A DNA stretch of 64,000 nucleotides from Paenibacillus_E sp042676385 (GCF_042676385.1 NZ_JBHTHA010000035.1:1-64000), one strand, 5' to 3'. Shown: positions 8,005 to 17,169, numbered from the stretch's first letter. The notes: generated by a model from the letters alone, not told the origin. Program-made: numbers and translations.

Positions 8005-9435
8005 ATGAGTTTACTTGAGAAATTGCAGGCGAAAAGTGGATATAATCAGCCTGAATCAGCGCAAGCGGAGCCTCAGGAGGCTGCCGATGTGTCTAAGCCG
8101 GAGAAGAAAGATCTGATCTCTACGTTCCGCCGTATTCGCGGTACCGAGCAGCCGCAGAAAGAGCAGCGCGAGCAGCTTAACAAGCAGCATGAGTTGAAGA
8201 ACCGGTTATATAAACAAATTTTCAATGAGCTGAAAGATGACAATGTCGAAGAAATCATACCGAAGCTTGACGCCATGGCTGTTGAAATCATGAAAGAAGA
8301 TGAGTCGTTCCGCGGCAAAGTGGATCGCAAGAAAGTCATTGATGAGCTTGCCAATGATTTGACCGGCTTCGGACCGATCAATCCGCTGCTGCTTGATCCG
8401 GAAATAACGGAGGTCATGGTGAACGGACCTAATCAGGTTTATGTGGAGCGCAAGGGCAAAATTGAATTGACTTACGTGCAGTTCCGCGATGACGAGCATG
8501 TGATGAACATTATCGAGAAAATTGTCGCGCCTATAGGCCGGCGGATCGATGAAAGTTCCCCGATGGTTGATGCCCGTCTGCCGGACGGTTCCCGTGTAAA
8601 CGCCATTATTCCCCCTCTCGCGCTGAACGGACCGACAATTACAATTCGTAAGTTCTCGAAGGATCCCTATAAAATCGATGACTTGATCAATTTCGGCACC
8701 GTTTCGCGTGAAATGGCGATTTTCCTTGAGGCGTGCGTGAAGGCGAAGCTGAACATTTTTGTAAGCGGCGGTACGGGTTCAGGAAAAACAACGACGCTCA
8801 ACGTACTCTCGTCCTTCATACCGAGCGATGAGCGCATCGTTACCATTGAAGATGCGGCTGAATTGCAGCTGTGGCAGGACCACGTTATTTCACTGGAATC
8901 GAGACCTGCGAATATAGAAGGCAAAGGCGCTATTACGATCCGCGACCTGGTGAAGAACTCGCTGCGGATGCGTCCCGAGCGGATTGTTATCGGGGAGGTT
9001 CGAAGCGGCGAGGCGTTGGATATGCTGCAGGCCATGAATACGGGTCACGACGGCTCGCTCGCCACAGGCCACTCCAATAGTCCGCGTGATATGATCTCGC
9101 GTCTGGAGACAATGGTGCTGATGGCGGGAATTGAACTGCCGGTCAAAGCGATCAGAGAACAGATTGCGGGTGCCATCGATCTGATTATTCAGCAGTCACG
9201 GTTGAAAGACGGTTCGCGCAAAATTACGAACATTACTGAAGTCCTTGGGATGGAGGGCGACGTCATTGTGCTTCAGGATATTTTCACATTCGAGCAGCAT
9301 GGAGTGGATGAGCACGGCAAAGTCATCGGCAAGCTCATTCCTACAGGGGTAAGGCCAAGGTTCTACGACCGCCTGGAGTCTTCGGGCATTCATATTCCAG
9401 CTTCGGTGTTTATTGAGGAGGGGTGGCCGAATTGA
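8005..9435 (+). CDS. tadA: TadA/CpaF pilus assembly ATPase
   Basis: ATG 8005 follows TGGAGGTG; the GTG at 7996 lies inside that site. The 476-residue hexameric secretion ATPase has an N-terminal helical domain (about 1-100) and the CpaF linker (DLTGFGPINPLLLDPEITEVMVNGP). Walker A is VSGGTGSGKTTTLN, followed by RIVTIEDAAELQL, the Walker B region (RPERIVIGEVRSGEALD) and a His box (GHDGSLATGHSNS). It powers Flp pilus extension and possibly retraction. It overlaps tadB by 4 nt. Confidence 0.97.
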   Translation: MSLLEKLQAKSGYNQPESAQAEPQEAADVSKPEKKDLISTFRRIRGTEQPQKEQREQLNKQHELKNRLYKQIFNELKDDNVEEIIPKLDAMAVEIMKEDESFRGKVDRKKVIDELANDLTGFGPINPLLLDPEITEVMVNGPNQVYVERKGKIELTYVQFRDDEHVMNIIEKIVAPIGRRIDESSPMVDARLPDGSRVNAIIPPLALNGPTITIRKFSKDPYKIDDLINFGTVSREMAIFLEACVKAKLNIFVSGGTGSGKTTTLNVLSSFIPSDERIVTIEDAAELQLWQDHVISLESRPANIEGKGAITIRDLVKNSLRMRPERIVIGEVRSGEALDMLQAMNTGHDGSLATGHSNSPRDMISRLETMVLMAGIELPVKAIREQIAGAIDLIIQQSRLKDGSRKITNITEVLGMEGDVIVLQDIFTFEQHGVDEHGKVIGKLIPTGVRPRFYDRLESSGIHIPASVFIEEGWPN

Positions 9436-10394
9436 TCTGGATGTTGACCTCAATGGTTATGCTGACGGCGCTTTTATTTTTTACCGCAATCTTTCAAGGG
9501 TTGTTTAATACGAATCGCCAGATCAACCGCCGAATGAAGAAGTTTCTCGATCTGAACGACAAGAAGAAGCTTGGAAAAAAGAGGTTCAACTTTCTCGTCC
9601 AGATGCAGGTATACCGCCAACAGATGAAAGAGAAGGTGCTGACCAAGAAAAAAAGCGACAAGCTGGAGCAGATGATTTCACGCTCCGGCGTGGCTATGGC
9701 ACCGGAAGAGTATGTAATGTTTCAATGGATTGCTGCGCTGCTGCTGGGAGTCCTGCTGTTTGTGATTTCGGACAGTATGGTTATCGTAATTTTCGGATTA
9801 ATAATTGGATTTATGTCGCCAAGATTCTGGATCAAGAAGAAAACGCGGGAACGTATGAAGAAGTTTAATGACGGGCTGGAAGACATGATTATGACAGTCA
9901 TCGGTTCTCTTCGAGCGGGATTTAGCTTTGCACAGGCGCTGAAGACAGTCGTCGACGAATCCGATGCGCCGATTAAGGATGAGATCGAACTGCTGCTTAA
10001 AGAAATGCAGTATGGCACAAGCATGGAGGAAGCGCTCGAGCACTTGAAGGAAAGGATGCCGAGTGAAGATTTGGATTTGTTGGTTCAAGCGGTCTTGATC
10101 CAGCGGCAGGTGGGTGGGAATCTGGCCGTAGTTCTTGAAACGATTGTACATACAATTCGCGACCGCAACAAAATTCAACGTCAAATCAGGACTTTAACCG
10201 CACAGGGAAGGATTTCCGGATGGGTTATCGGGCTCTTGCCGTTCGGACTTTCCGTCGCTCTATATTTAATTGAGCCCAGTTACATCGGATCGCTGTTAAC
10301 GCATCAGATTGGGCTTATGCTGGTTGGCGGCGCGGGCATATCAATGATCATTGGGCTTTTCTTAATTCGCAAAATGACGACGATCGAGGTGTAG
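9432..10394 (+). CDS. tadB: TadB platform protein
   Basis: TTG 9432 overlaps the tadA stop (TTGA) and is 10 nt after GAGGAGG; GTG 9423 is too close to that site. The 320-residue membrane protein has an N-terminal helix, a central membrane pair (about residues 95-130), a GspF-type cytoplasmic domain (MIMTVIGSLRAGFSFAQALK, then DLDLLVQAVLIQRQVGGNLA) and two C-terminal helices. Together with TadC it should form the inner-membrane platform for TadA. Confidence 0.94.
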   Translation: MIWMLTSMVMLTALLFFTAIFQGLFNTNRQINRRMKKFLDLNDKKKLGKKRFNFLVQMQVYRQQMKEKVLTKKKSDKLEQMISRSGVAMAPEEYVMFQWIAALLLGVLLFVISDSMVIVIFGLIIGFMSPRFWIKKKTRERMKKFNDGLEDMIMTVIGSLRAGFSFAQALKTVVDESDAPIKDEIELLLKEMQYGTSMEEALEHLKERMPSEDLDLLVQAVLIQRQVGGNLAVVLETIVHTIRDRNKIQRQIRTLTAQGRISGWVIGLLPFGLSVALYLIEPSYIGSLLTHQIGLMLVGGAGISMIIGLFLIRKMTTIEV

Positions 10395-10402
10395 CCCATA
10401 GT

Positions 10403-11326
10403 ATGATGTATGTTACTTATTTTATTACGTTTATGCTGCTTATTCAATTCGTCTTATCACTTAAAAAGGAAAAAAACGACAAGGTTAAGCGTCGTTTGTC
10501 CATGATCACCGATAAGGAAACGGCCGCTGGCCGGATTATCGAAGAAGAAGAGAAGAAAGAGATGTCTGCGTTGCAGCGCGTATTCCACAGCATGTGGCTG
10601 CGCACGAAACGCAGATTTGAGCGTAAAAGCGGGATGCAGGATACGGGGATTGAACTGAAGCTCCTGCAAGCCGGCAATCCGCTCGGCATGGGACCATTCG
10701 AGTATCGGCTTCTGCAGATTGTGATGATCGTAGTGCTGCCTTTCATCGGCGTGTTCTATAGTTTATTGGTTAAGCCGAGTATCGGCGGCCTGCTGCTTGG
10801 CGGATTGATCGGGCTTTTGATAGGCCTTGTGCTGCCATCGTATTATTTGGGCTTAAAAACGAAGCAGCGCAGCAAGAAAGGGCTCCGCGAGCTTCCCGAC
10901 ACCCTCGATCTGCTGACGGTCAGCCTGGAAGCGGGATTGGGATTTGATGCCGCGCTGAATAAACTGGTTTCGAAGTCGGAAGGCGTTCTTTCACAGGAGT
11001 TTCACCGCTGTCTTGAAGAAATACGTTTCGGCAAAACGAGGCGCGAAGCGCTGCTCGGGGTACGCGACCGTCTGGTCATCGAAGAATTGCGTGTACTGAT
11101 CAGCTCCATTCTCCAGGCGGAGAAGCTCGGTATCGGCATGGTTCAGGTGCTGCGTGTCCAGTCGCAAGAAGTACGCGAACAACGCAAACAACGCGCGGAA
11201 GAAGCCGCAATGAAAGCGCCGATTAAGATGTTGTTCCCGTTAGTCATGTTTATTTTCCCGAGCTTGTTCATCGTCCTGCTCGGACCTGCGCTGATTCAGT
11301 TCATGACGGCGTTTGGCGGGGGCTAA
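10403..11326 (+). CDS. tadC: TadC platform protein
   Basis: This 307-residue protein is the second GspF-family platform subunit. It has an N-terminal membrane helix, a charged linker (about 20-85), a membrane pair (about 108-150), a GspF domain (ELPDTLDLLTVSLEAGLGFDAAL) and a C-terminal helix. Either ATG 10403 or 10406 may start it, with GAGGTG upstream inside the end of tadB. It closes the tad operon and is followed by a perfect hairpin at 11356-11384. Confidence 0.95.
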   Translation: MMYVTYFITFMLLIQFVLSLKKEKNDKVKRRLSMITDKETAAGRIIEEEEKKEMSALQRVFHSMWLRTKRRFERKSGMQDTGIELKLLQAGNPLGMGPFEYRLLQIVMIVVLPFIGVFYSLLVKPSIGGLLLGGLIGLLIGLVLPSYYLGLKTKQRSKKGLRELPDTLDLLTVSLEAGLGFDAALNKLVSKSEGVLSQEFHRCLEEIRFGKTRREALLGVRDRLVIEELRVLISSILQAEKLGIGMVQVLRVQSQEVREQRKQRAEEAAMKAPIKMLFPLVMFIFPSLFIVLLGPALIQFMTAFGGG

Positions 11327-11355
11327 GATAGCAGGAATGCAGTCAGCGGGAGTGT

Positions 11356-11384
11356 TAAAGGCAGCCTCATGAGGCTGCCTTTAA
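11356..11384. terminator. hairpin after tadC
   Basis: AAAGGCAGCCTC-AT-GAGGCTGCCTTT is a perfect 12-bp stem. The T-tract is limited to TTT on either strand, so it could act in both directions for the convergent tad operon and response-regulator unit. Confidence 0.7.
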
Positions 11385-11438
11385 TGATTCTAATACCCTA
11401 GATCTGCTGCCCATTACGACTATTCGGGCTCCTTTGGA

Positions 11439-11563
11439 GGAACGTAAATGCGTTATATGCCGAAAGCGTCCGATTTAATGAGGCAAGAGGAATGATGATC
11501 CTCTATTCCGTACATTCGGCCTTCGAAGAGACCTACTTTCCTCGTATAACGTACTCACGTTCC
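11439..11563. repeat. 125-bp imperfect inverted repeat
   Basis: The 21-nt arms 11439-11459 (GGAACGTAAATGCGTTATATG) and 11543-11563 are complementary at about 16 positions. Inside them GCCGAA (11458) pairs with TTCGGC (11515) and AGAGGA (11486) with TCCTCT (11499). It lies in the 300-bp gap between tadC and the convergent response regulator, which holds no gene. I see no terminal-repeat/target-duplication pattern that would prove a MITE. Confidence 0.55.
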
Positions 11564-11628
11564 GCCATTTCAAATCGTAAAGGGATATTCCCGAAATAGG
11601 GGATTGTCGTTCCTCTAAAGGGTTATGA

Positions 11629-12465
11629 CTATACAGCCGTCTTTCGCCCGATATGATCCTCCAGCCAACCGCTCAGCTGACGAAGGCCGTCGATCGTGAA
11701 ATGCATCGTATGCTTCACTTGGTTGTCGCCACTCATTTCGATCAGCAGTTTATTCTCGCTCTCGGTGCAGACGACGGTGAACGTTGCCGTCTCTCCGTTG
11801 ATTTCCTCCTGCCAATTGCACATAATACTGCTTACAAAGCTTCTCAAATTTCTATTCCCCCTTGGCGAATTTGATGCTTGTGTGTTTTCGACGGCGTTCG
11901 GCGGAGCGACTTGTTCTGTGGAGTTCCGGCCTTCTTGCACCACATGCTCGGTTAAGGATGCTGCATCTAAAGACGGTTCCTCTGAGCTCTGAGTGAGCGT
12001 AGCTTCTTCGTGACTCGGCGCCATCTCCAATTCCGGCGGAATGTCCGCTATAAGCTCAGCAGTGCTTGTCGTTACCGCCGCTTCGATCTTCAGGCTCACA
12101 TGAGGTTCCGCGTATTTGCGGATGATCTCCAATACCTGATTCGTTTTAAACGGCTTCATTACGTACCCCTTCGCTCCTGCTTCCATTGCCTCTAGGATAG
12201 AGTCCTGTTGATTGGAGGCGGTGCAAACGAGAATCACGGCTGCAGCTTCGAGCTTTAAAATCTCTTTAATGGCCTCAATACCGCTCATCTCCGGCATATT
12301 TATATCCATCATGACCACGTCCGGCCGCAGCTCTTCATATTGCCGAACCGCCTCACGGCCGTTGCTCGCTTCTCCTGCCACCTCATACCCGTTTTGTTTC
12401 AGGCAATCGGCTAACATTTTACGCATGAACTGCGTGTCATCCACAATAAGAACCTTGAGCGCCAT
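11629..12465 (-). CDS. CheY-type response regulator with C-terminal extension
   Basis: The 278-residue protein has a receiver domain at residues 3-120 with all key residues: Asp9/Asp10, phospho-acceptor Asp54 (VVMMDINMPEMSG), Thr82 and Lys104 (MKPFK). A Ser/Glu/Thr-rich linker (about 135-200) follows, then a C-terminal domain of about 70 residues that I do not recognise (FVSSIMCNWQEEINGETATF, ending GWLEDHIGRKTAV). It has no DNA-binding motif, so it may act by protein contact. It begins 16 nt after the MshEN ATPase gene and is probably in the same riboswitch-controlled transcript. An AGGAGAGG site precedes the ATG. Confidence 0.9.
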   Translation of the reverse strand: MALKVLIVDDTQFMRKMLADCLKQNGYEVAGEASNGREAVRQYEELRPDVVMMDINMPEMSGIEAIKEILKLEAAAVILVCTASNQQDSILEAMEAGAKGYVMKPFKTNQVLEIIRKYAEPHVSLKIEAAVTTSTAELIADIPPELEMAPSHEEATLTQSSEEPSLDAASLTEHVVQEGRNSTEQVAPPNAVENTQASNSPRGNRNLRSFVSSIMCNWQEEINGETATFTVVCTESENKLLIEMSGDNQVKHTMHFTIDGLRQLSGWLEDHIGRKTAV

Positions 12466-12481
12466 AGCGATTTCCTCTCCT

Positions 12482-14134
12482 TTATGTCGAAATGCCGATT
12501 CCGTTCACTGCTTTAACAATGTCTTCAGCAATGGTCAACCCTTCTCGCGCTTTGCACAAACCATCATAAAGCATCGGTTTAAAGCCGGTTTTTTCCAAAT
12601 GCTGTTCCAGCTCGGACATCGATGGGGTTTGGAGCAGTAACTGACGCAGGGGCTCGTTCACTTCCAATACCTCATGAATGGCAATAAAATCTTGTAACCC
12701 TGTTTGGTCGCATAACCGGCATCCGGCACCCCGGGTCACCGTTATTTTCCCATCGATTTTCGCCTTCGCGAACATACGGAAATTCCCCTTGGACTGCTTC
12801 GAGTCATTATCTTCAAGCAAGCTATGGGCTTCAAATAGCCGAATTTCCTCATCGGTAGCCGCTACGGATTGGCGGCATTGGTGGCAAATCCGCGGTACCA
12901 ATCGTTGGGAAACGATGCAGGATAAAGATGACGCCAACCGGTACGTGTCAATGCCCCAGCCCCGCAGCCGGTCGATCGTTTGAAGCGCATGGCTGCCATG
13001 TACGGCCCCGAGCACCAATCGTCCGCACAGCGCCGCACGCACAGCGATCTCGGCCGTTTCCGCGTCCCGGATGTCTCCGATCATTAAGATATTCGGGTCC
13101 TGCTGCAGCACCGACCGTAATGCGGAGGCAAATGTCAATCCGATCCGTTCGTTGACCTCCACCTGCGTCGTGCCCAAGATTCTACGCTCCATGGGATCTT
13201 CTATAGTCACAATCCGCTGTTCTTCCCTAATCAGATGATGCAACGCCGCATACAACGTAGTCGTTTTCCCGCTACCGCACGGCCCGGATATAAGGACAAG
13301 CCCGCCGCCCGGACGACGAAGCACACGTTCGAACTGCTGTGCATGGTCTTCCCTGAGGGCAAGATCCGTCAACTTCAACCGTTTCGCCGAGGGGTCCATG
13401 ATCCGGATGACAATACTTTCACCATTTATAGTCGGCATAGTGGAAACGCGGCATTCCACGGCAACACCGCGGATGTTGCTTTCCAAATGGCCTTCCTGCG
13501 GCAGCCTACGCTGGGCGGGATCTAACCCGGCTTGGTACTTAATCCGGTTGATCAGCGCCTCCCGCATGGCGGAAGGAATGGTCCTCTGCGTCTTCAGCTC
13601 GGCCCCGATCCGGTACTTCACAATGAGCCCCTGTTCCTGCGGATCGAGGTGAATGCTGCCAGCCTTCTGCTCCATCGCTGAACCTAGGATTACGGTCAGC
13701 ACTTGAACCGTTTCCGCCAGCCCGTATTGCCGGATAATCCCTTCCTCTACCTCAGTGCGGGCAGCTAGAAATGGCTGAACGATCATTCCGGTTTGGATTT
13801 GAATTTCTTGAATCGCCCCTTCATTTAGCGGGTCAGCCATGGCGATTTTAAGTTTTCCGTTTTTACACTCGATGGGGATCAGACCGTACTTTCGAGCAAT
13901 CGATTCATCGACAAGCTTAACGGCATCCAGATCGTAGTGGATATCCGTTAAATTCACGGCCGGTATACCCAACTGAAACTCCAACACTTCAACCAGCTGC
14001 CGTTCGTTAATGAACCCGTGCTCGATTAAAATTTCCCCGATTTTTTTCGTTGTATGGGCCTGTGCCTTGAGCGCTTGCCCGAGCTGCTCTTCCGTTATCA
14101 GACCATTCATGACCAGAAGTTCACCAGCGCGCAT
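12482..14134 (-). CDS. PilB/GspE-type ATPase with N-terminal MshEN domain
   Basis: The start is ATG at 14134 (AAAGGAGG site). A longer open frame to 14305 would translate through a GEMM riboswitch and its terminator, so it is rejected. The 550-residue protein opens with two consecutive 24-residue MshEN motifs (residues 2-25 RAGELLVMNGLI..Q, and 31-54 KIGEILIEHGFI..Q) separated by five residues, the known c-di-GMP-binding arrangement. The ATPase core has Walker A GPCGSGKT (284-291), IEDPMERR, Walker B region ILMIGDIRD, a His box and paired CxxC zinc motifs (CHQC at 417, CRLC further on). No pilC, pilin or pilM gene is adjacent, so its partner machine is unknown. Confidence 0.93.
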   Translation of the reverse strand: MRAGELLVMNGLITEEQLGQALKAQAHTTKKIGEILIEHGFINERQLVEVLEFQLGIPAVNLTDIHYDLDAVKLVDESIARKYGLIPIECKNGKLKIAMADPLNEGAIQEIQIQTGMIVQPFLAARTEVEEGIIRQYGLAETVQVLTVILGSAMEQKAGSIHLDPQEQGLIVKYRIGAELKTQRTIPSAMREALINRIKYQAGLDPAQRRLPQEGHLESNIRGVAVECRVSTMPTINGESIVIRIMDPSAKRLKLTDLALREDHAQQFERVLRRPGGGLVLISGPCGSGKTTTLYAALHHLIREEQRIVTIEDPMERRILGTTQVEVNERIGLTFASALRSVLQQDPNILMIGDIRDAETAEIAVRAALCGRLVLGAVHGSHALQTIDRLRGWGIDTYRLASSLSCIVSQRLVPRICHQCRQSVAATDEEIRLFEAHSLLEDNDSKQSKGNFRMFAKAKIDGKITVTRGAGCRLCDQTGLQDFIAIHEVLEVNEPLRQLLLQTPSMSELEQHLEKTGFKPMLYDGLCKAREGLTIAEDIVKAVNGIGIST

Positions 14135-14163
14135 AAGGACCTCCTTTCGCCATCCTGGAACAG

Positions 14164-14183
14164 CAAAAAGCCAACTGGCTTTG
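14164..14183 (-). terminator. riboswitch terminator hairpin (ATPase gene)
   Basis: On the minus strand AAAGCC-AGTT-GGCTTT followed by TTG forms a short terminator directly after the GEMM aptamer and about 30 nt before the start codon. Confidence 0.65.
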
Positions 14184-14275
14184 AGCAACCCGGCTATCGT
14201 ACCATCGCTTGATCGAGATGGTGTAGACCCGTGGCTTTGCGTCCCCGACTTTCGAACGGGTTTGCCGTTGTTCGT
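14183..14275 (-). promoter_or_regulatory. c-di-GMP-I (GEMM) riboswitch, MshEN ATPase gene
   Basis: The minus strand shows GGCAAACCCG, a P2 hairpin with a CGAAAG loop, GGACGCAAAGCC, ACGGGTCTA, a long P3 (CCATC..GATGG) and the closing GATAGCCGGGTTGC. This is a canonical GEMM-I aptamer. It lies in the leader of the MshEN ATPase and response-regulator genes. The ATPase can thus respond to c-di-GMP both by RNA and by its own N-terminal domain. Confidence 0.92.
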
Positions 14276-14318
14276 TCCATTGGCTTCATTGACGATTTTA
14301 GACAAAAGTTAACTTCAT

Positions 14319-14347
14319 ATACTACGATTCTACAGAATCGGCCACAA
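14319..14347 (-). promoter_or_regulatory. candidate sigma-A promoter of the ATPase leader
   Basis: On the minus strand TTGTGG (14342-14347) and TAGTAT (14319-14324) are separated by exactly 17 nt, about 45 nt upstream of the GEMM aptamer. The -10 is imperfect, so this is tentative. The remainder of 14348-14485 holds no gene. Confidence 0.4.
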
Positions 14348-14485
14348 GTTTGGGATAGCGCAAATTAATCATTTTGCACTGCCTGTTTCCTAGGTATTTA
14401 CGGTTGTGTCCGTGTAAAAATATGTCGTAATACATCTAGCGGAGTAGGTCAAGAGTAGGGGCTTGAAATAGAAATTCATTTCGTA

Positions 14486-15649
14486 TTACGCAACAAACCC
14501 TTTAAACCGCAAAACTAACCAAACATAAAGAGAGACGGATACCCAAATGAACAGAGCAAAATAGATAACCGATTTCCAAACGATGAATTGAGCATGACCA
14601 GAATTCTTATCTGCGCGTATCAAAACTTGGTCTACATGTTTCCCAAGGAAAATAAAAAGGGGGAAGATGGCTAAAAAATATCGCATAAATCCATGGGATG
14701 AGATCTGAACTGCCCGGTTCAAAGTCGAAGATAGCGGCATCAGCACTAAACCGAACGTGTAAATAACCTCGGACCAAGGTACAACGTTATGCTGCCGAAT
14801 TGTTGAAATCATATAGCTGATAAAGATCAAAAACAATAGCATATGAAATATGATAATAGGTTCAATCCTGCCTGTTTGAATTGAAGTTACAATATCCTGA
14901 TAAATAGGAGAAAAGGGAATAGCTGAATAACGTCCGTAATCAGGAGCCATTACTTTTAAAAACAACAAAGGCTCTCCTTTAGTCAGCCAAAGATAAACCG
15001 GATAGACGGCAAACATCAAACTGCTCAAGGCCGCCCAGATAAAGTCCTTAACGTCCAATTTCCGTCTGATCCATCTTTCCGCAAAAAAAGCCAGAGGAAT
15101 CCATACTCCAACGATTCTGGTGAGGGCGGCCAGTCCTCCGATGAAGTAGGCGGCTTCTCTTTTTTTATTTCCCCAGAATCGGAAAGCGAGCAATGCCAGA
15201 AACAGAAAGAAACTTTCCGTATAGAAGGCACTGAAAAAATAAGAGGATGGAAAGCAAACGAGCACAGAGAGTGTCAGAATCTTTACTCTCTCACTAAGCC
15301 CTTTCTTTGTCATAAGTTGATACAGCAGCCACAAGGAGCATACAAAAAAGAAGTTGGATAGAACAAAGCCGGCCCAATAAACATCCATCCCGGTAACAGC
15401 GGTAAATCCTCGGACAATAAGTGGAAAAAGCGGAAAAAAGGCGGTTAATCGGTCCTCTGTATATCCTTCCGTAGCGATCTGCGCATAATTATAGGAATCG
15501 TAGAGTATAAAGCGGTCTAAAACAGGATTATCCACTTGCAGCTGGTTATCGGCATAATGAATCTGATCGGGTTGGCCGATCGACAAGAAACCGAACATGA
15601 TCAAGCGGCTTACGACAAAAAGCAAAAAAATGGTTTGGAGAGCTTTCAT
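14486..15649 (-). CDS. PIG-V-like GT-C mannosyltransferase-type membrane protein
   Basis: This 387-residue polytopic protein has about 8-10 membrane segments. An early acidic motif in the first loop (ILYDSYNYAQIATEGY), FFPLFPL, a serine/aromatic block (SSYFFSAFYTESFFLFLALLAF) and GGLAALTRIVGVW match the pattern of PIG-V-type glycosyltransferases that use lipid-linked sugar donors. The substrate is unknown. It overlaps the preceding gene by 4 nt and ends the four-gene glycan operon. It probably adds a sugar delivered by the GT2 at 17910 on the outer face of the membrane; that is inference. Confidence 0.72.
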   Translation of the reverse strand: MKALQTIFLLFVVSRLIMFGFLSIGQPDQIHYADNQLQVDNPVLDRFILYDSYNYAQIATEGYTEDRLTAFFPLFPLIVRGFTAVTGMDVYWAGFVLSNFFFVCSLWLLYQLMTKKGLSERVKILTLSVLVCFPSSYFFSAFYTESFFLFLALLAFRFWGNKKREAAYFIGGLAALTRIVGVWIPLAFFAERWIRRKLDVKDFIWAALSSLMFAVYPVYLWLTKGEPLLFLKVMAPDYGRYSAIPFSPIYQDIVTSIQTGRIEPIIIFHMLLFLIFISYMISTIRQHNVVPWSEVIYTFGLVLMPLSSTLNRAVQISSHGFMRYFLAIFPLFIFLGKHVDQVLIRADKNSGHAQFIVWKSVIYFALFIWVSVSLYVWLVLRFKGFVA

Positions 15650-17145
15650 TTATAAAATCTCCATAAATCCCATACCTGGCCGAAGCTTCCTGTAAAATCA
15701 GGCTTGCCTAATTGCTGTTTCACTTCATCAAGCTCAACTGCCGATAAGGAATGGACGTTTTTTTTCGAATCCGGAGTCTGGAGAATCAGAAAGTCAGGCC
15801 GGTCCGACTGAATGACATCCATTAAATATCCGGACCGAAAGCCATTTACGGAACGTTCGAACGCTGTCCACTCGTGAACGCCTTTAGTTGCTTCCAGAAT
15901 AAACGGATCAAATCGGCCATCTGCGAGAACGTCCCCGCCCCTGAACATCACATATCCGGAAGTGCCGTAATCGGATAGTACTTTTGGCCTGCCGCCGGAA
16001 TTATTCTTTTGTAGAATGTAGTTCATCTCTTCGACCGGATACTTGGTTAGGGGTTGTTTATAATCCGTAAACACGTCTGCCGAAAAGTTTAACAGCAAGC
16101 CCGTTACTATCAGGGGAAGCACATATTTCAAACCGATGTAAGGTTCCAAACTCCGGAACGCTTTCGACCATTTGAACCGACCGACGATAATGGCCACAAA
16201 GTACGGAAGAAACAGGACCAAAAATAAAAACTGTTTGTAACTGGCAAGCCCGAGATACAGCATTCCGATAAAAAGCATGAGACGGAACGGCCGTTGTTTG
16301 ATACTGTACATGGCAGTCAGGACAAATGTAACCACAATAATGAAAGCTATGTAATTGTTTGAAAATGAAACGGGCTTCCATTCGTCGATGATTTGCGTAA
16401 AGGGGCTTTTACTTAAGGTTAAAAAATACGTTAAGCTCTTTAACCCTCCGAAATTCGCCAACCCGCCGATAATAATGGAAATCAAAGCGACCAGATCAAA
16501 TCGGTTTAGCTTTTTCTCCCATATTCTTTCCAATATTTGCATCATGAACAGGACGGCGATGACCGCCCATACGCCTGTATGAACGTTAGCGAGAATCAAA
16601 GAGAGCAGGCCGAGAACCCCGGCTTTTTTCACCGTGGCGTTCATAGAGAACCGCCTGAGCCAAACGGCGAACCAAATAACAAGACCCGCAGAAATCATTT
16701 GCGGGCGAATTTTAAAATAAGCCAGATAAATGTAGAACATGAACACAGGAAGAGCGACATAGACCAAAAAAGGGTGCATCCGAGGGAGACCCATCTCTTG
16801 TCTCGAGATCTCCATCAATCGATATAGTCCCCAAGCAAGAATGAAGACCGACAACAACGTGAATAAATGAACGCCGTTCCATTCCCATAAGCTATATAAC
16901 CCTCCGACGATCCACTGGAAACCGACTTCATGAGGCACATACGGCAGGTTGCCGCCTGCAAATGTATGGATCGCCGTATGAATGACCTTGCCTTGCGTGA
17001 TCATTTCCTTTCCGACTTCAATGTGCCAGAACGTATCGGGGTCTTTTCGGGAAGAATTGGCATCCATGAAAATAAATACGACAAGAAATAAAGCAGCATA
17101 GACTGCGAATACGATTCTTTGAAACTTTATCTGGTTGGAATTCAT
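15646..17145 (-). CDS. GT-C-like polytopic membrane protein
   Basis: The 499-residue protein has an N-terminal membrane helix and then an acidic loop (RKDPDTFWHIEVGKEM) with a later PHEVGFQWI segment. That layout is typical of GT-C-fold glycosyltransferase-like proteins (D-P-D-x-x-W-H, then H-E-x-x-x-W). About ten further hydrophobic segments follow, and then a soluble C-terminal domain of about 120 residues (LSDYGTSGYVMFRGGDVLADGRFDP). I do not know the exact family. It overlaps the downstream gene by ATGA and sits 24 nt after the methyltransferase gene. A lipid-linked sugar transferase or glycan-handling role is inferred. Confidence 0.6.
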   Translation of the reverse strand: MNSNQIKFQRIVFAVYAALFLVVFIFMDANSSRKDPDTFWHIEVGKEMITQGKVIHTAIHTFAGGNLPYVPHEVGFQWIVGGLYSLWEWNGVHLFTLLSVFILAWGLYRLMEISRQEMGLPRMHPFLVYVALPVFMFYIYLAYFKIRPQMISAGLVIWFAVWLRRFSMNATVKKAGVLGLLSLILANVHTGVWAVIAVLFMMQILERIWEKKLNRFDLVALISIIIGGLANFGGLKSLTYFLTLSKSPFTQIIDEWKPVSFSNNYIAFIIVVTFVLTAMYSIKQRPFRLMLFIGMLYLGLASYKQFLFLVLFLPYFVAIIVGRFKWSKAFRSLEPYIGLKYVLPLIVTGLLLNFSADVFTDYKQPLTKYPVEEMNYILQKNNSGGRPKVLSDYGTSGYVMFRGGDVLADGRFDPFILEATKGVHEWTAFERSVNGFRSGYLMDVIQSDRPDFLILQTPDSKKNVHSLSAVELDEVKQQLGKPDFTGSFGQVWDLWRFYK

Positions 17146-17169
17146 CGTTGAGGGCTCCTTCTATCCAAG

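Noticed and set aside
14135..14305. N-terminal 57-residue extension of the MshEN ATPase
   Set aside because: The segment is a GEMM riboswitch plus terminator on the same strand; AAAGGAGG precedes the ATG at 14134.
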